Assembly (NCBI GenBank): GCA_018881555.1
Contig: JACAXG010000130.1
Span: 804,352-868,351, forward strand
Source: Amblyornis subalaris
Lineage: Eukaryota > Chordata > Aves > Passeriformes > Ptilonorhynchidae
Reading direction: 5' to 3'
DNA length: 64,000 nt
The notes under the pieces were generated by a model. The model searched no databases. It worked only from the letters and a program-made list of their open reading frames with translations, and was not told the origin of the DNA. Below, in pieces: positions 23,481 to 36,209 of the stretch. Each line of letters opens with the position of its first letter. The stretch's first letter is position 1. Both the position numbers and the translations under genes were made by a program.

Positions 23481-26400
23481 ATGATCGCGGTGCTTTTCTT
23501 CTCTGCCNTGCTGTGGGACGAGGCTCGAGCGTGGGGGTTCAAGGATGGAGTGCTGCACAACTCCATTTGGTTAGGTAAGGAATCGCTTCCTTATCACGGA
23601 TGCTTTGCTGCGGGCTCCCTGTGTTTGTCCCAACAGCAGAAGGATGAGCACCCAGCAGCACCAAACTGAGCCGTGCATTGGTATCAGCCAAATCCTGCAC
23701 TGAGATTTATTGAAATGGCTTTATCTGAGTTAGTGGCTGTCACTTTTTACCAGCTTCCTATTGCTACAATTTCACTGAAAATGCAGGAAAAGGTAATTAT
23801 AGAACATTTCACCTGAATGTGCTTTCCTGCAGCAAGAGGTAAAGTGAAAGCTGCATTAAATAACAGTTGCTTTGTTTTGGAGGAAAAGGAGCCTGAAAAG
23901 AAACATTTGCCAAAGGAATGAATTACTTTCTGCATGAACATACTTCCCATGCCTGGGGTCCCGCATAGGAAGCTAAATGATCTGGAAATACCAGTGATAA
24001 TATTTCCTAGGTTTCTCGAAAAGCGCAGAAATGGGCACGTTTGGGCCATTGGTTTGTTCGCATCATTTAACAGTGCAGGGAAGATTTCAAAAGGGCGAGG
24101 GAAAAAATGCTGTGGGAATAATTCCTTCTACCTCAAGTGGGTTTCAATAGCTCTGAGGGTTCTTTTATAGCTCTTTATAATTACCCAGTACAACAGAAAA
24201 CTTATTCAGAGTAGAGGCTCATAAAGGATGCCAAAATAAAGGCATGCACCGAGTGCTGTGTTTTACAGGCACAAATCCTTTATCCCCTATAGAACGCTGT
24301 GCGTTTCCCTAAGGATTGGAAGGAATCCCTGTAGCTGGTTGTGCTCAGGTGTCCCGGGAGGGAGCAGGGCCACGCTCTGCCAGCTGGTGCAGCAACCACG
24401 TGGCCCCAGCCCCTCTCAGAGGAGCCTGCAAAGCACCAGGAACAGAAACGAGGCACAGAAATGATCTGTAGTGTTTTCCATTTGGCTGCACATTTTTAAT
24501 GACTTCTCTTTCCCCCCTAACCTTGGGATGAAACGCCTGCTGTGCCCCACGGTTCCTGAGGGTGCTCAGGTGGGGGAGAGCTCCAAGGGGAGGACAGCTT
24601 GGCAGCTCCAGGCTCCACCTGGAGCAGCTGCTGTTCAAAAATTTGGGATAACAGCCATCATTGAGGCAGTTTCATGAATTGAAGTCAAATGGAAGGAAAA
24701 TACTTTAAGTGCTTTAAAATGGAGCGAATGTGTGTTAATTGGAATGCACAGTAAAATTCTGTTTTGCTACACCTCTAAGCATTTACCATGAGAGTACATA
24801 AAAATAAACCGGGGGGTAAAAAACTGATGGCTTTCTCTAAATAAACAAACCAAACCAAAATAGAAATGCACCATCTTGTGCAACTACAGCAATAACGTTA
24901 CTGAAATGAACCTCAAAGTGCAGTTAATTGAATTGCCAATGGAATTCAGTGACACTATATATAAATGAAGGTAAAATTGGCAAATTCACAGGCAATCAGT
25001 TAATGCTTCTTTGTATTTAAAATATAATAACTCGAATAACAAAAGAAGTCACCCCAATCTCACCCTCAAAAGCAGGATCCCTCCCTGGAATAAAAGCTGG
25101 GGATGCACAGTGACANCTGAGCTTTTCTTATCTCCTCTTCTGATAAAGCCCCAAATTCAAAACGTAGGAAAATTTCCATTTTACCTTTTCCCTCAGCAAA
25201 TCTTTAGCATATACATATATATAAAATCTTGAATTGCTGTCATTCTGGAAACGCTCATGGCTTTTACCTTTTTCCTTGTTCCAAAACCTCTCTTGTTCCT
25301 CAGCCAGCCCTGCCGCAGCTGCCTCTCTCACCTCCCTGGGAATGTATTCCTGGTGGGAATGGAATCTGGATGTTGCTCATTTTTGACACCAGCACGTCGT
25401 GACCAAAAGTTTCTTGTCAACTCCTGCGAGGGTTGGCACAGCCTTGCCCAGATCTGCTGGTACCCTTATTCCAGTGCCAGTTTCAGTGCCACGGGAGAGG
25501 TTTTCCAGGACAGCTGCTGCCCTCTGTTCAGAATTCCATTCCCATTTCCACTCCATGTGTCAGGGNGGGTTTAGGGGTTGCACCAACCCCGTTTTGCTGG
25601 AGTTCTCCGGGTAGGACCACGTGCCTTAGCATGTGCCCATGCCTGCAGCTCTACGTGGCCACCCTCTGCTTCAAAGGNAAATATTCCCTTTTATTTAGCA
25701 CTTAGTGTTTGTTTCCTGCATATTGCAGGTACTTGATTAGGCCAAATTTCACGCTGCTTGTGTTTGTGCAGAAGAGGTTGGCTGCATTTCACCATCTCCT
25801 GCTGCTGGGGGTGAGTANAGGGTCACTGTCCTTGCAGGACCCCGCTGTCTCCGCACTCCAAGGAGGCATTTTGGGGAATGTGAGCTGGAAAAAACGTGTC
25901 CTGTCAGCCACGGCACCCATGGCCCTCTGACAGTGGTAGGCACGTGCTTGTGTTGCCAGAAAAATCAACATTTCGTGCAGGTTTATCTCCATGGCCCTGA
26001 GCTCACCTCCATAAAGGGTAATTCACGTGCATTTTCCTGTCTGCCTGTATAGAATTATATACATATCCAGAGACATAAATATGCAAATGAAGAGTCAACA
26101 AGCACAATGCTCTGACCTAGGTCTGTGTTTGATGGTGGAGTTTATCTGCCTGCACAGCCCCGAATGTAATTAAGAGGGAGGGGGGGGAAAATGCCAGCGC
26201 AAGATCCGATCAGTTAATTAGGATATAATATTTGGGAATGCTGTGTCATTAAACTGGGACACCCAGCAGCAAATCTCAAAGCTGGGGGGAGTACGTGTGT
26301 GTGGTCTGGTTTTCCAAAGGCTACTTTTTCGCAGGAATAAAAGGGATGGGGGCTGGTGGCTCCTTGCAGGGTGACACCACCCACCAAGGCGTTGCACAAA

Positions 26401-29400
26401 GGGTGGTGCTGCTGTTGGTTTCAGCCCTTCAGACGCTGTGAAGAGCTGATCTTTCCAGCAATATTCTGGAAAATATGGTGCCTGTCCATAGTGACATTTC
26501 AGCAATAAGTGGGGGGAGATACCTTTAGAGGGATAAGGTTTGAAAACAATATTGCCAGGTGAAAAAAACAACGAAAAATGGTGAGTTTTCAGTGGCAGCT
26601 CGGAGAGCTCAAGGAATACAATCCATGTGTTCCAATCACCTTCCAATTCCCTTCCCTGTGCTCTGCCCTGATCAATAATGTGGGTTTCAGGCTGTCCCCT
26701 GAGTGTACAGCCAGGCCCAGCACTGAGGACTCAGCTTTACCAGCCCTGCATTCCCAATCCAACAGAACCGTTCTGCACACACAGTGAGCTGATTTATCTT
26801 GATTTCTCATGAGCTTAGGCATGACAGACTGTGGAGTGACTGAAAAGTAATACTTCCTATGAATAAATTCTTAATTAAAATAGAGTTTTTGTAACAGAAC
26901 ATGCCATTATCCCACAGCTGTGGGTTGTTATGGCTAATGGAACTGGCTTCTTCAGGAAGATTTTTCCTTGGAGTATAAGTTATCCCGTGCCCATGCCAGC
27001 GATATTCCCAGTGCTGTTAGAGAAAGAGGCTCTCGCTCTCCTGAGACTGTTGTCAGCACTATAATTTATTTCTCTGGGCACCAGGCCAGTGACTGCAGGT
27101 CCAAAAACCACCCTGGCCAACATCATCCCGTGTCTATTAAGGGATCTCACCATTCCTAACCACAATTCAGTGGCGACCGTGGCTTTTTTAAAAACTACCC
27201 TAGCCCAGCCAAAAGCACCGACTCCAAGTATGTCCCTAGAAAATACATTCTTTATTTTTATGGGACAAATAACTACTGTAAAAACGCTCCCTGTTTTCCA
27301 TCTCAGTCACGTTGGCTCTGGTGAGAGCTGCAAACAGCCATTTTTCTCTGAGATTATGCTAAATATAAGTGAGACCTAAACAAAAACCCCGTTCAGATTA
27401 GATATGCAGATTGCTTCTGAGACAGATTTCCATACATATGGCATCAGACAAGTGCAACATGCAAAGATTATAAAACTTGTAGCGGCACTGGCAGTTTCTA
27501 GGTTTCCTTGGAAAGCTGCTTTGTATCGTACTTGCAATGGTGAAGAAAAAAAATAATGAAGAAAGTATATTAATTTTCTGTGCAGCAGAAATGTCAGCCA
27601 GCAATTGTTCTGGTCCTGCCCTTTGCGACACACGCTCAGATATTTTTATTTCACATTTTTCTCCCCTTTAATTCCTGCCCCTCCTCTCTCCAAGTAGCTG
27701 TGATTTAACTCCTCTGGAGATCCAAAACAAAGCTCTGATTCATCTCACAAAGGCGCTTGGAGTCACGGCCAGAAGGATGCTGTGATAGCGATCCAGGAGG
27801 AGCTTCCCCGGAGTCAGACAGGATACGCAGACCTCGGGATGCTGACACCACAGCGTTCCCATAACTACTGCCTTCGGAGGCGTCCCAGGGGAGGCCTTCC
27901 CAGCGTTTGTTGATTTTCTGTTGCTCACAAACTCTCCAAGCGCTGACTCGCTCTGCTCCAAGCTTCCCCCCAAACCAAAGCCTACCTTCGGGTTGCAAAC
28001 GCATTCCTTCGGGTCGGGCGGGATGAGTTTTCCCGCCGCTTCCCACGTGGCGTGGCTGCCGNCTGAACCTCTCCTCTTCGCCTGGAAGAGGCGGCGCGGC
28101 CCCACGCGCGGGAAGCCGCCGGAGCCGGGGAGAGCTGAGCTCCAAAGCGTGTCCCGGTTTGTTCCCACAGAACGAGCGGCCGGAGTGTACCACCGGGAGT
28201 CGCGCTCCGGGAAGTACCGGCTCACCTACGCCGAGGCCAAGGCGGTGTGCGAGTACGAGGGAGGACACCTGGCCACGTACCAGCAGCTGGAGGCGGCGCG
28301 GAAAATAGGTCTGGGAAAAGCCGGAGCGCTTCGCCGCTCGTCCCGGGGGTTGCCGGTCGTGTGTTGTCGTGTCTGGTGTGCACTCGGGCACTGAGGGATT
28401 TGTGAACTCCATGGATTTCTGCCCAAGCTGCCTGCAATTTCCCCCTTCGTAGCTGAGCGTGACCAGTGCCAGTCCCTCGCCACCCTCACAGGGAACAATT
28501 CTTTCCCAGTATCCCATCCGACCCTGCCCTCTGGCAGTGGGAAGCCATTCCCTGTGTCCTGTCCCTCCATGCCTTGTCCCAAGTCCCTCTCCTTCTCTCC
28601 CGGAGCCCCTTTAGGCACTGGAAGGGGCTCTGAGGTCTCCCCTGAGCCTTCTCTTCTCCAGGTGAACATTCCCAGCTCTCCCAGGCTGGCTCCAGAGCAN
28701 NGGGGCTCCATCCCCTGGAGCATCCTCACAGCCTCCTCTGGACTCATTCCAACAGGTCCACATCTTTTGTTCTCATTAGGATATTTTCTTTGTTCTTGGA
28801 GTGAAAAGTGGAGCTGAGTGAGGGCTCTACTGTATTTCCAGTTGATTCCTAATAAATTATCCGTTCATTCAGAGCACTGGGAAAAACAATGGAAAATATC
28901 CTCCACTCCAGACATTTTTTCACCATGCTGTTGAGTCAGAAGCTGGCTCTCAGCACCAGCACACATGTGAAAAGGGTACTTGTGTTTCTTCTGAGGAGCT
29001 CGTAGCCCTGAGATGCCACAAATATGTTCCAGTTCCTCTCCATGAAAACATTGGATTGGTCTCTACCAGAGGGTGAACAACATTGCATTCTTTGGCTATT
29101 GGTGTTAAGTTCTCAGCCACAAAGTGCATTAACAGGATCTTTGTGTTTGGCAAGGAATACTTGAGGCATTTCAGGTATTTAAATTTAAATTGAAAGTGTT
29201 TTAAGCAAATACTTGGGGATTTTAGCTGTCTGTAGTATTTGTCTGTAGTATTTGATTCATTTTTAGGACTTAANGCTGAGAACTCTTGAGATGTGATTGA
29301 GTAAATTTGTATGACTTCAAAAGGGAAACAAAGAANACACTTGGAACACTCATCCCGTGTATAATTTGATTACAAGTGCTGGTAGAGCACTTAGAACTGA

Positions 29401-32400
29401 CTACCCGGGGGACTGTGCAGTCCATCTGCGATTGATTTTGGTTTCCAGACGAAGAACCAGTGATCCCATTGTGGAGAACACAATTCCATTTTATACTCTG
29501 TGTTTAAAATTATCCTGTTCTTTTGTGTAGCTGAATTTCCATCAGGCCAATTACACCCAGGTCATTGAGCCATCAGCTTGAGGAAGACTTTGCTGAATAA
29601 AAAGTAGTGGTTTTTGTGTGGGGTTGATCACATCCATGCCTCGTTTTCCCTCTGCTGCAGGTTTCCACGTGTGTGCTGCTGGCTGGATGGCAAAGGGCAG
29701 GGTTGGTTATCCCATAGTAAAAGCTGGAGCCAACTGTGGCTTTGGGAAGACTGGTATTGTCGACTATGGGATCCGCCTCAACCGGAGCGAGAGGTGGGAC
29801 GCCTACTGCTACAACCCCAACGGTGAGTTCCCACAACCGCTGGGNCTCTCTGCTTTTGTGTAAGGCTCTGCCATTTCACTGGAATAATCTGAGCTGTCCT
29901 CATGGGAACCACTGTCCAGGTGTTCTGCCTGTGAGCGGGATAAATTTAGTGTTAATCCTTATTCCTTCTTTTTTTATGTCTGAGATAGAACAACTTTGAA
30001 AATGAACGCCATGTCTGGGACTGGCACTCTTAGGATCTTCTCCTAGGGGGAAATTCTTGGCTGTGAGGTTGGGGAGGCCCTGGCACAGGTTGCCCAGAGA
30101 AGCTGTGGCTGCCCCATCCCTGGAAGTGTCCAAGGCCAGGTTGGACAGGGCTTGGAGCACCCTGGGATAGTGGAAGGTGTCGCTGCCCATGGCAGGGGCG
30201 GAATGAGATGAGTTTTAAGGTCCCTTCCAACCCCAACCATTCTGGGATTCTGTGACTGAAACTCCTGCCAGATCCAGCTCCCAGCAGCATAACTAATGGG
30301 GAAAAGTGGATTTCCAAAGCAGATCATGGTTCAAACATGACTGACAAGAACCTCACCAGANACATCTCTCCATTCCCCTCCACACCCTGCACTGCAGGTG
30401 CCTGCAACATTCACCTGGCCACCGTTACAGCTGAGCTGGGGATCACTTCATCTAGCAGGGAAGATGGAAAAAGCAGGCACCAAGAAGGAAAGCAAAGCTT
30501 AGCCTGGCTCAGCTGCTGCTCCCAGTGCTCTGCCCTGCCTGGCAGAGCNGGAGTCAGCCTCGTCCATGACGTCTGTACAGCTGTGCACATTTTGTTTGTG
30601 CTCCCAGGGCTTCAGCTTGTTTACGTTCATCAAATAGCTCCGTGGGGTGGGGGCCATTCCCAGATGTTCCACACACAAAGGAGCCAGAGAGACTCCTGCT
30701 CTTGGAGTCACTGNATGTGACTTGCTCCTTTGTCAGCCCTCTCCTCTGGGCCGGGGGGAGGTNCCGTCCAAACACTGCTTGGTCAGAGCACAAAAGGAAG
30801 CCAGAGCTGCCAAAACTCCACAGACACGAGGAGAGGAGTCTCCAGCACTGAAAGGATTTGTGTTCATGCTCCGTGGAGCCCGGCAGGGCTGTTTGCAGGT
30901 GGGACATGAGCAGCCTGGGGGAACAAAGACGAGTCTCTGANTGAACTGAGCCCGTGCTCTGCTCCGGCAGGACAAAGATGTCAAGGAACTTGGGAACTTG
31001 TGGAGCTGTTTGTGTGTTTGAAGTGTTCATCCCACCCAGCAGTGATCACAGAATGATAGAATCAGGGAATGGGTTGGGATGGAAGCCCANCCGATTGCAC
31101 CCCTGCCATGGGCAGGGACACTTTCCACTACCCCAGGATGCTCCAAGCCCTGTCCAACCTGGCCTTGGACACTTCCAGGGATCCAGGGGCAGCCACAGCT
31201 TCTTTGGGCAACCTGTGCCAAGGTCTCCCCACCCTCACAGCCAGGAATTCCATCCCAAGATCCCATCTATCCCTGCCCTCTGGCAGTGGGAAGCCATTCC
31301 CTGTGTCCTGCCCCTCCATCCCTTGTCCCAAGTCCCTTTCCAGCTCTCCTGGAGCCCCTTTAGGCACTGGAAGGGGCTCTGAGTCTCTCTGGAGCCTTCT
31401 CTTTTCCAGGTGAACACCCCCAGCTCTCCCAGGCTGGCTCCAGAGCAGAGGGGCTCCAGCCCTGGGATCAACTTAGTGGCCCCCTCTGGACTCACTCCAA
31501 CAGATCCATGTTTTGCTTTGCAGCCCCTGAGCTGGACACAGTTCTCCAGGGACTGGAGCTGGGAAGTGCCAGGCTCGTGGACAATGTACAAACTCATGGG
31601 GTTAATCCATCTTAANGCTCCTAATTCATGTGCCCTGAATACCCTTACACAGAACCTCCCTCTTTCCAGCTCTAAACTGGGACAAATCCTAAATTCAGGC
31701 AGGATGAGGTCCCCAGATTGGTCAGNCCCACTGTCAGGGGGCTGGCAAAGACAAAATGGCCACTGAATCAAACCAGGAGTGCTTTTCATCCCAAAGGGAG
31801 TGGAGAGCTGCAGGGAAAACAGGAGTACACCACCATGTGTGTGATCATGAGTGGTTTTTTTGTAGAAGACACAGTTTCAAGAGGTTTTTGAAGAAGAAAG
31901 GATGAACCTGAGTGTCAGAGTGACTTACAAGTACAGCTGTAAAGCTTGACAGAGCCAGAAATCCCCAATGCCTTTTACATAAAACACACAGCTCTGGCCC
32001 CAAATCCACTGAAGTCAATGAAAGCTTTTCCTCTGAATTCAGTGAGTTTTGGGTCATGCCTCTTCCAAAATATCTTCTTCCAAAAGCAAGGAATGACTGA
32101 CACTCACCAAGTGCCTGAATACACGACACGTTCTATCGCTCTGGATGTTCCTGTGTGATTTCCTACGGATCTGCTGGGTCAAAGNGCCTGAAGATCCAAA
32201 CCACAGCCAGAATTAATCCTTAAACTCTGATGGTTTTATTTCTCTCCTAGGAAAAGAGTGTGGTGGAGTCTTCACGGATTCCAGACACGTTTTTAAGTCC
32301 CCGGGCTACCCAAACGAGTACGAAAACGAGCAGATTTGCTACTGGCACATCAGAGTCAAGTACGGCCAGCGGATCCACCTGCAGTTCCTGGAGTTTGACG

Positions 32401-33915
32401 TGGAAGATGACACTGCCTGCATGGCTGATTTCCTGGAAATCTACGACAGCTACGATGACATCAACGGCTTCGTGGGCAGGTAAAGCAAATCCAGCTTTAA
32501 TGTGCGAATTAATGTTGAATTTGTCCCACACAGAACGTTGCTTCCTCACCTCGCCCAATTAGCACTGCTGAGATCCCCTAATTCCTGGAGCAATAGTCCC
32601 TGATTTATCTTTCCTGGCAGTTTACTTTAATGTCATTAACACAGGCCTGTTAGGAGTTTCAGGGAATTGAGCTTTGCCTTTTGCTGCTTTGTTAAATTAG
32701 ATGAAAGCAAGCTGCGAGACTTTTTAGTTATCTGCCTCTCCCCATTCCCCAGCATCTCACAGGAAGAACTCCTGGCAAGCTCAAACAGTATTTTGTGTTT
32801 GCTTTCATTGAAAGGAGAGAGGTGAGGTGTTAAACTGTCAGCAAAAATATATTTAATTGAAGTTACTATCTGTTACAGAAGTATTTTCTAGCAATATCAG
32901 AGCAAGTGTTATGTATTTTCTCGCTGGGTTTAGTTCCTTCTTTGCTTAATTCTCACTTTCTTTTCTTCAGTGTTACACTTTTACTTATCCTTTATCAGTC
33001 ATATTTTGGTATGAAATACCTTAATTTTCCAGAACAAGAAATAAAGCAGCAGAAGTGATAAAAACTCATTTCCTAATTCCTGCTGCTTTTCACATCCTCT
33101 CTGCAAATCATGTGCAGCAAAGCAAGGATATAGTCTGTTTGTTTTGCCTTTACAGATAATTTTAAATGGGTTTTTTTTTTGCAATGTTCTTTTCTTGGCC
33201 TTGGGCCTCCGTTCTTTTCCTTAACCCCTTGTTAAATTGCTCTTTTTCTTGTTTTGCATCATTTACTTCCTGCATATTTTGAAAACTGGTTCCTCCCCTA
33301 AGTCTGACTGTGGGATAATGACACAAAATTCTTTAGGCAACTGTTTTAACGTAGAATTCCAAACACTGAAGAGCTAAAACCAATATATCCCCTTGAGCCC
33401 CGTGGAGCAGGGCTGTGCCATAGTTCCCATGTCCTTTAATCACCACCATTTCCATTTTTTCCCCAGGTTTTGTGGAGATGAGTTGCCAGATGACATCATC
33501 AGCACAGGTAACTTATTTGCACTCTTTACAGACAATAAAAAAGACAACTAACTACTTCTAAATAAATGAAAATAGGTNTAATTAGAGGGTACCCAGGGTG
33601 CACCCTGCTGCCTGACACACGTAGTGCCCATACACACAGTTTGCACCCACTTTACACACAGAAAGAGCGCTTAAAACCAAGCAAAATCTGAAATATCACA
33701 TTTTTATGCCACCCAAACCCNTAACCTCCGTTTTTGTTCTCCTTGTCCCAGGCAACGTTATGACCCTGAAGTTTCTGACAGATGCCTCAGTGACTGCTGG
33801 TGGCTTTCAGATCAGATACACCACCCNGGACGTGCCTTCCAAGGCAGCTGATGGAAAGAATGCCACAACCCAAGGGAAAACAAACTTCTTATCCGGAAAA
33901 TTCGGTATTATGTGA
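23481..33915 (+). CDS. TNFAIP6: TNF-stimulated gene 6 (TSG-6), TNFAIP6; complete, six exons
   Basis: TSG-6 is a secreted hyaluronan-binding protein of inflamed matrix. It transfers heavy chains of inter-alpha-inhibitor onto hyaluronan and damps neutrophil recruitment. Exons: 23481-23574, 28171-28308, 29661-29822, 32251-32479, 33467-33507 and 33752-33915 (stop TGA at the end). Phases join cleanly to 275 residues; the human protein has 277. Residues 1 to about 17 are a signal peptide. The Link domain begins at about residue 36 (GVYHRESRSGKYRLTY) and keeps its four cysteines (VCEYEGG, HVCAAGW, ANCGFG, AYCYN). The CUB domain (CGGVF ... GGFQIRY) follows in exons 4-6. Sequons NRS (Link) and NAT (tail) are kept. 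The start ATG opens the signal peptide just after the promoter. Exon 2 has an unusual donor, ATAG|GTCTGG. Exon 2 sits in a CpG-rich patch. Identity is certain. Confidence 0.97.
23575..28170 (+). other. TNFAIP6: TNFAIP6 intron 1
   Basis: 4.6 kb, mostly AT-rich with no recognisable repeat until a CpG-dense segment from about 27990 into exon 2. Reading frames inside it have no matching splice sites. Confidence 0.6.
27990..28360. promoter_or_regulatory. TNFAIP6: CpG-dense patch over TNFAIP6 exon 2
   Basis: CpG density rises abruptly around exon 2, in both the intron flank and the exon. It could be an intragenic CpG island, or simply reflect GC-rich third codon positions plus flank. There is no direct evidence of promoter activity. 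Confidence 0.4.
28476..28768 (-). mobile_element. CR1 LINE fragment in TNFAIP6 intron 2
   Basis: Reverse-strand CR1 ('ccaccctcacagggaacaat' to 'ctctggactcattccaacag'). It lacks the terminal tail and lies upstream of exon 3, opposite in orientation to the copy at 30048-30255. Confidence 0.9.
30048..30255 (+). mobile_element. CR1 LINE 3' fragment in TNFAIP6 intron 3
   Basis: From 'gggaaattcttggctgtgagg' to 'ccattctgggattctgtgac'. It is inverted relative to its neighbours on both sides. Confidence 0.9.
31045..31525 (-). mobile_element. Longest CR1 LINE fragment, TNFAIP6 intron 3
   Basis: About 480 bp in reverse orientation, beginning with the CR1 3' tail ('tcacagaatgatagaatcag') and extending to 'ctggactcactccaacagat'. 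It overlaps in content with both neighbouring copies. Confidence 0.9.
32480..33466 (+). other. TNFAIP6: TNFAIP6 intron 4
   Basis: 987 bp of AT-rich intron with no repeat or exon recognised. Confidence 0.6.
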
Positions 33916-34640
33916 GCAGAGGAAGCAGATACAGAAACGTGTTTTAGAGTGACCCCAGTTCAGTTATCTGTGTCTTCAGATAAGACATTTTTTTGGTCTC
34001 TTTCTGAATTTTTCTTTTCAGCTTTTCTGTAAGTTTTGTTAATAGACTACACTAAGGAATAAATTATAAAACACACTTACAAGAATAATAGAAAACTATT
34101 TTTAGAATACAAGTACTGTAAAAATCTGAAGAATTCATTGCTACCAAAGACTTAGAAATTATTTTTCTATGTAAACTGCTCCTTCTCCTCATTTCTTGCA
34201 CCATTTGAACAAACTTTTTGTGTGACCATTCCAATTCTTTTTAAATTTAATAGGCTCTTCTCTCCTTATTTTCCTTGATTTCCACATATTTATTTTTTAG
34301 ACTGTTGCTTTGTTTTTTCCTGTTCTGTACACATTATTATTTTTTTTTAATTAACTGATTTTCTGGAACTCTAAGGGCCTTCAGAGTAAGCTTATTTTCA
34401 AGACATATAAATTCACCTTGTGGATGGCCTGGCAGCCACCCACGTGAAGATTGGGAAGCAGCGTGAAGAGCACGGGACCAATTGTACCAACACTTTAATT
34501 TTATTGTCAGATCCATCCGAAACTGGTCGATGGATTTTGGCAGGGTTTCCTCATCTGGAGAAGAGTTGTTGAAGTCCTTTCACTTCTCTGATTCCACTTA
34601 GTAAAGAATTAAAGGAATGACTTCATAATGAGAATAAAAC
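33916..34640 (+). other. TNFAIP6: TNFAIP6 3' UTR (inferred)
   Basis: AT-rich sequence after the stop. An early poly(A) signal lies at 34058-34063 and a second candidate at 34633-34638. An ATTTA motif within ATATTTATTTTTT at 34286-34298 could act as an AU-rich instability element if the longer 3' UTR is used. Confidence 0.5.
34058..34063 (+). terminator. TNFAIP6: Candidate poly(A) signal of TNFAIP6
   Basis: AATAAA 143 nt after the stop codon. A second AATAAA is at 34633-34638. Confidence 0.5.
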
Positions 34641-35975
34641 TGGTGGGATGAANCATCAGGAGAAACTCCTCACCGAGNACCAGCACGTTCAGAAGACACT
34701 GTGGAGGTGTTATATTTTGTTTACACGGGTCTAAGACTGTTCTCGTTTAAATTGATGAACTTAAATNATTCTCCATTTGTTTTTAACTGACGCAGCATTA
34801 AAGCTACCTCTGTTTTAATCACGCCCTGAGTTTGCAGTGAATTGCTTTTGTTTCTTGAGAACGTTTCAGATTTTGTCACATTTTGTTTATTTAAAGGAGT
34901 AAATAAGTTTTAAGTTTGTTTCTGAGTGTTTTGTTGACCCCAGTTCTGCTGAAATCTACTGTCCACTGAGAATTTTCCTGTGAATTACTTTTTATTTGGA
35001 GCATTTGTACTCCTCAGCATCTGAATTCCTCAGGAAGCATTTCGCACAAGAAAGATCTTAAGCTAATCAGACTCATCTTTATTTTTTCTAATTCTTGCCT
35101 TTTTGAATTTGTTGCATTTTTGAGCTTTTATTGTAATTTCACTGGGAATATAATCCTGCTTCCTGGCTGTACTGGAGAGCAACCTACTGGTGATTTCCAA
35201 CTTTATTCGTGCTCCATNTGAGCGCCACGAAACAAGTTTTGTATCACTACATTTATGGGCTGGAGCTGGATCTAAAATGTACTTTTTAATCCTGCCACCT
35301 TGTGTTCACAGCCGCCTGTTATACAACGGCATTCCCGTTTTCCAAGATCAGCACCANTGCCTGTTTATAGGGAAAAGAATAAGAAAAAGCACGAGGAGAA
35401 CTGTTAACATTTTATTTGTGACCTCGGGGTGCTTCTTTTGTTGGTTTTAGTGTTTGTTGTTGTTGTTGTTAACTGAGAAGCAACAGGTCTTGGATTGCTA
35501 TGGATCAGAGCCAGGGGTGTACAGGGAATACCTGCCTGGAATCCCCGTGGGATAGTATTTTGGGAAGAGCCTCTTCCCAGGACAGTCACTCCCGCTGGGC
35601 ATCTCCAGTGCCACAGGGAAGCCCTGCAGGTGACTGAGACAGACTCAGCCATTGATGTGCCTGCTCCGGCCTGTCGCTATCCCCGAGATCCAGGGTTTTC
35701 TCCACCCCTGGGATTGGCTGCCAGGGCCGGAATTTCCTATTTCACCCCTGTAGCCCGCAGCCGTCACCTGCATCCCGCCGGGTGGGACATCCCATACCGG
35801 GGGCTCAGGGAATTCCGGGCTATGCCGGCAGGTTCCTATGGAACAGGCTGTGTGTACGTAAGGCTGTAAAGTGAATTTCCAGTCATTAATTAGGGATTTG
35901 AGCTGGCGTGAGCTGACCCACAGCTTCCTCCCGAGGGACAGCTCCGATCCCTGCTCTCCGTGACCACGGGCAGGA
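34641..35975. other. Spacer between TNFAIP6 and RIF1
   Basis: AT-rich to about 35480, including a (GTT)n run at 35455-35471. 35500-35880 is GC-balanced and open but encodes nothing I recognise. Confidence 0.45.
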
Positions 35976-36195
35976 CCCAGGGAACGGCTGGAGCTGTGTC
36001 AGGGCATGTTTAGGTTGGATATCANAAGGTTCTTCCAGCAGAGGGTGGTCTGGCTCTGANCAGGCTCCNCAGGGAATGGGCACGGCCCCAAGGCTGCCAG
36101 AGCTCCAGGAGCGTTTGGACAACGCTCCCAGGGACAGGGTGGGATTGCTGGGCAGGGCCAGCAGTCGGAGAGGGATGATCCCTGTGGGTCTATCC
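35976..36195 (+). mobile_element. CR1 LINE 3' fragment next to the RIF1 promoter
   Basis: Same subgroup as 3165-3465 ('gggcatgtttaggttggata', 'gctgccagagctccaggagc'). It ends about 15 bp before the RIF1 CpG island begins. Confidence 0.85.
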
Positions 36196-36209
36196 TGTGG
36201 CTATTCCAC

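Noticed and set aside
27705..28517. 270-residue minus-strand frame across TNFAIP6 exon 2
   Set aside because: Antisense of GC-rich coding and flanking sequence merged with a CR1 fragment; no domain and no splice logic.
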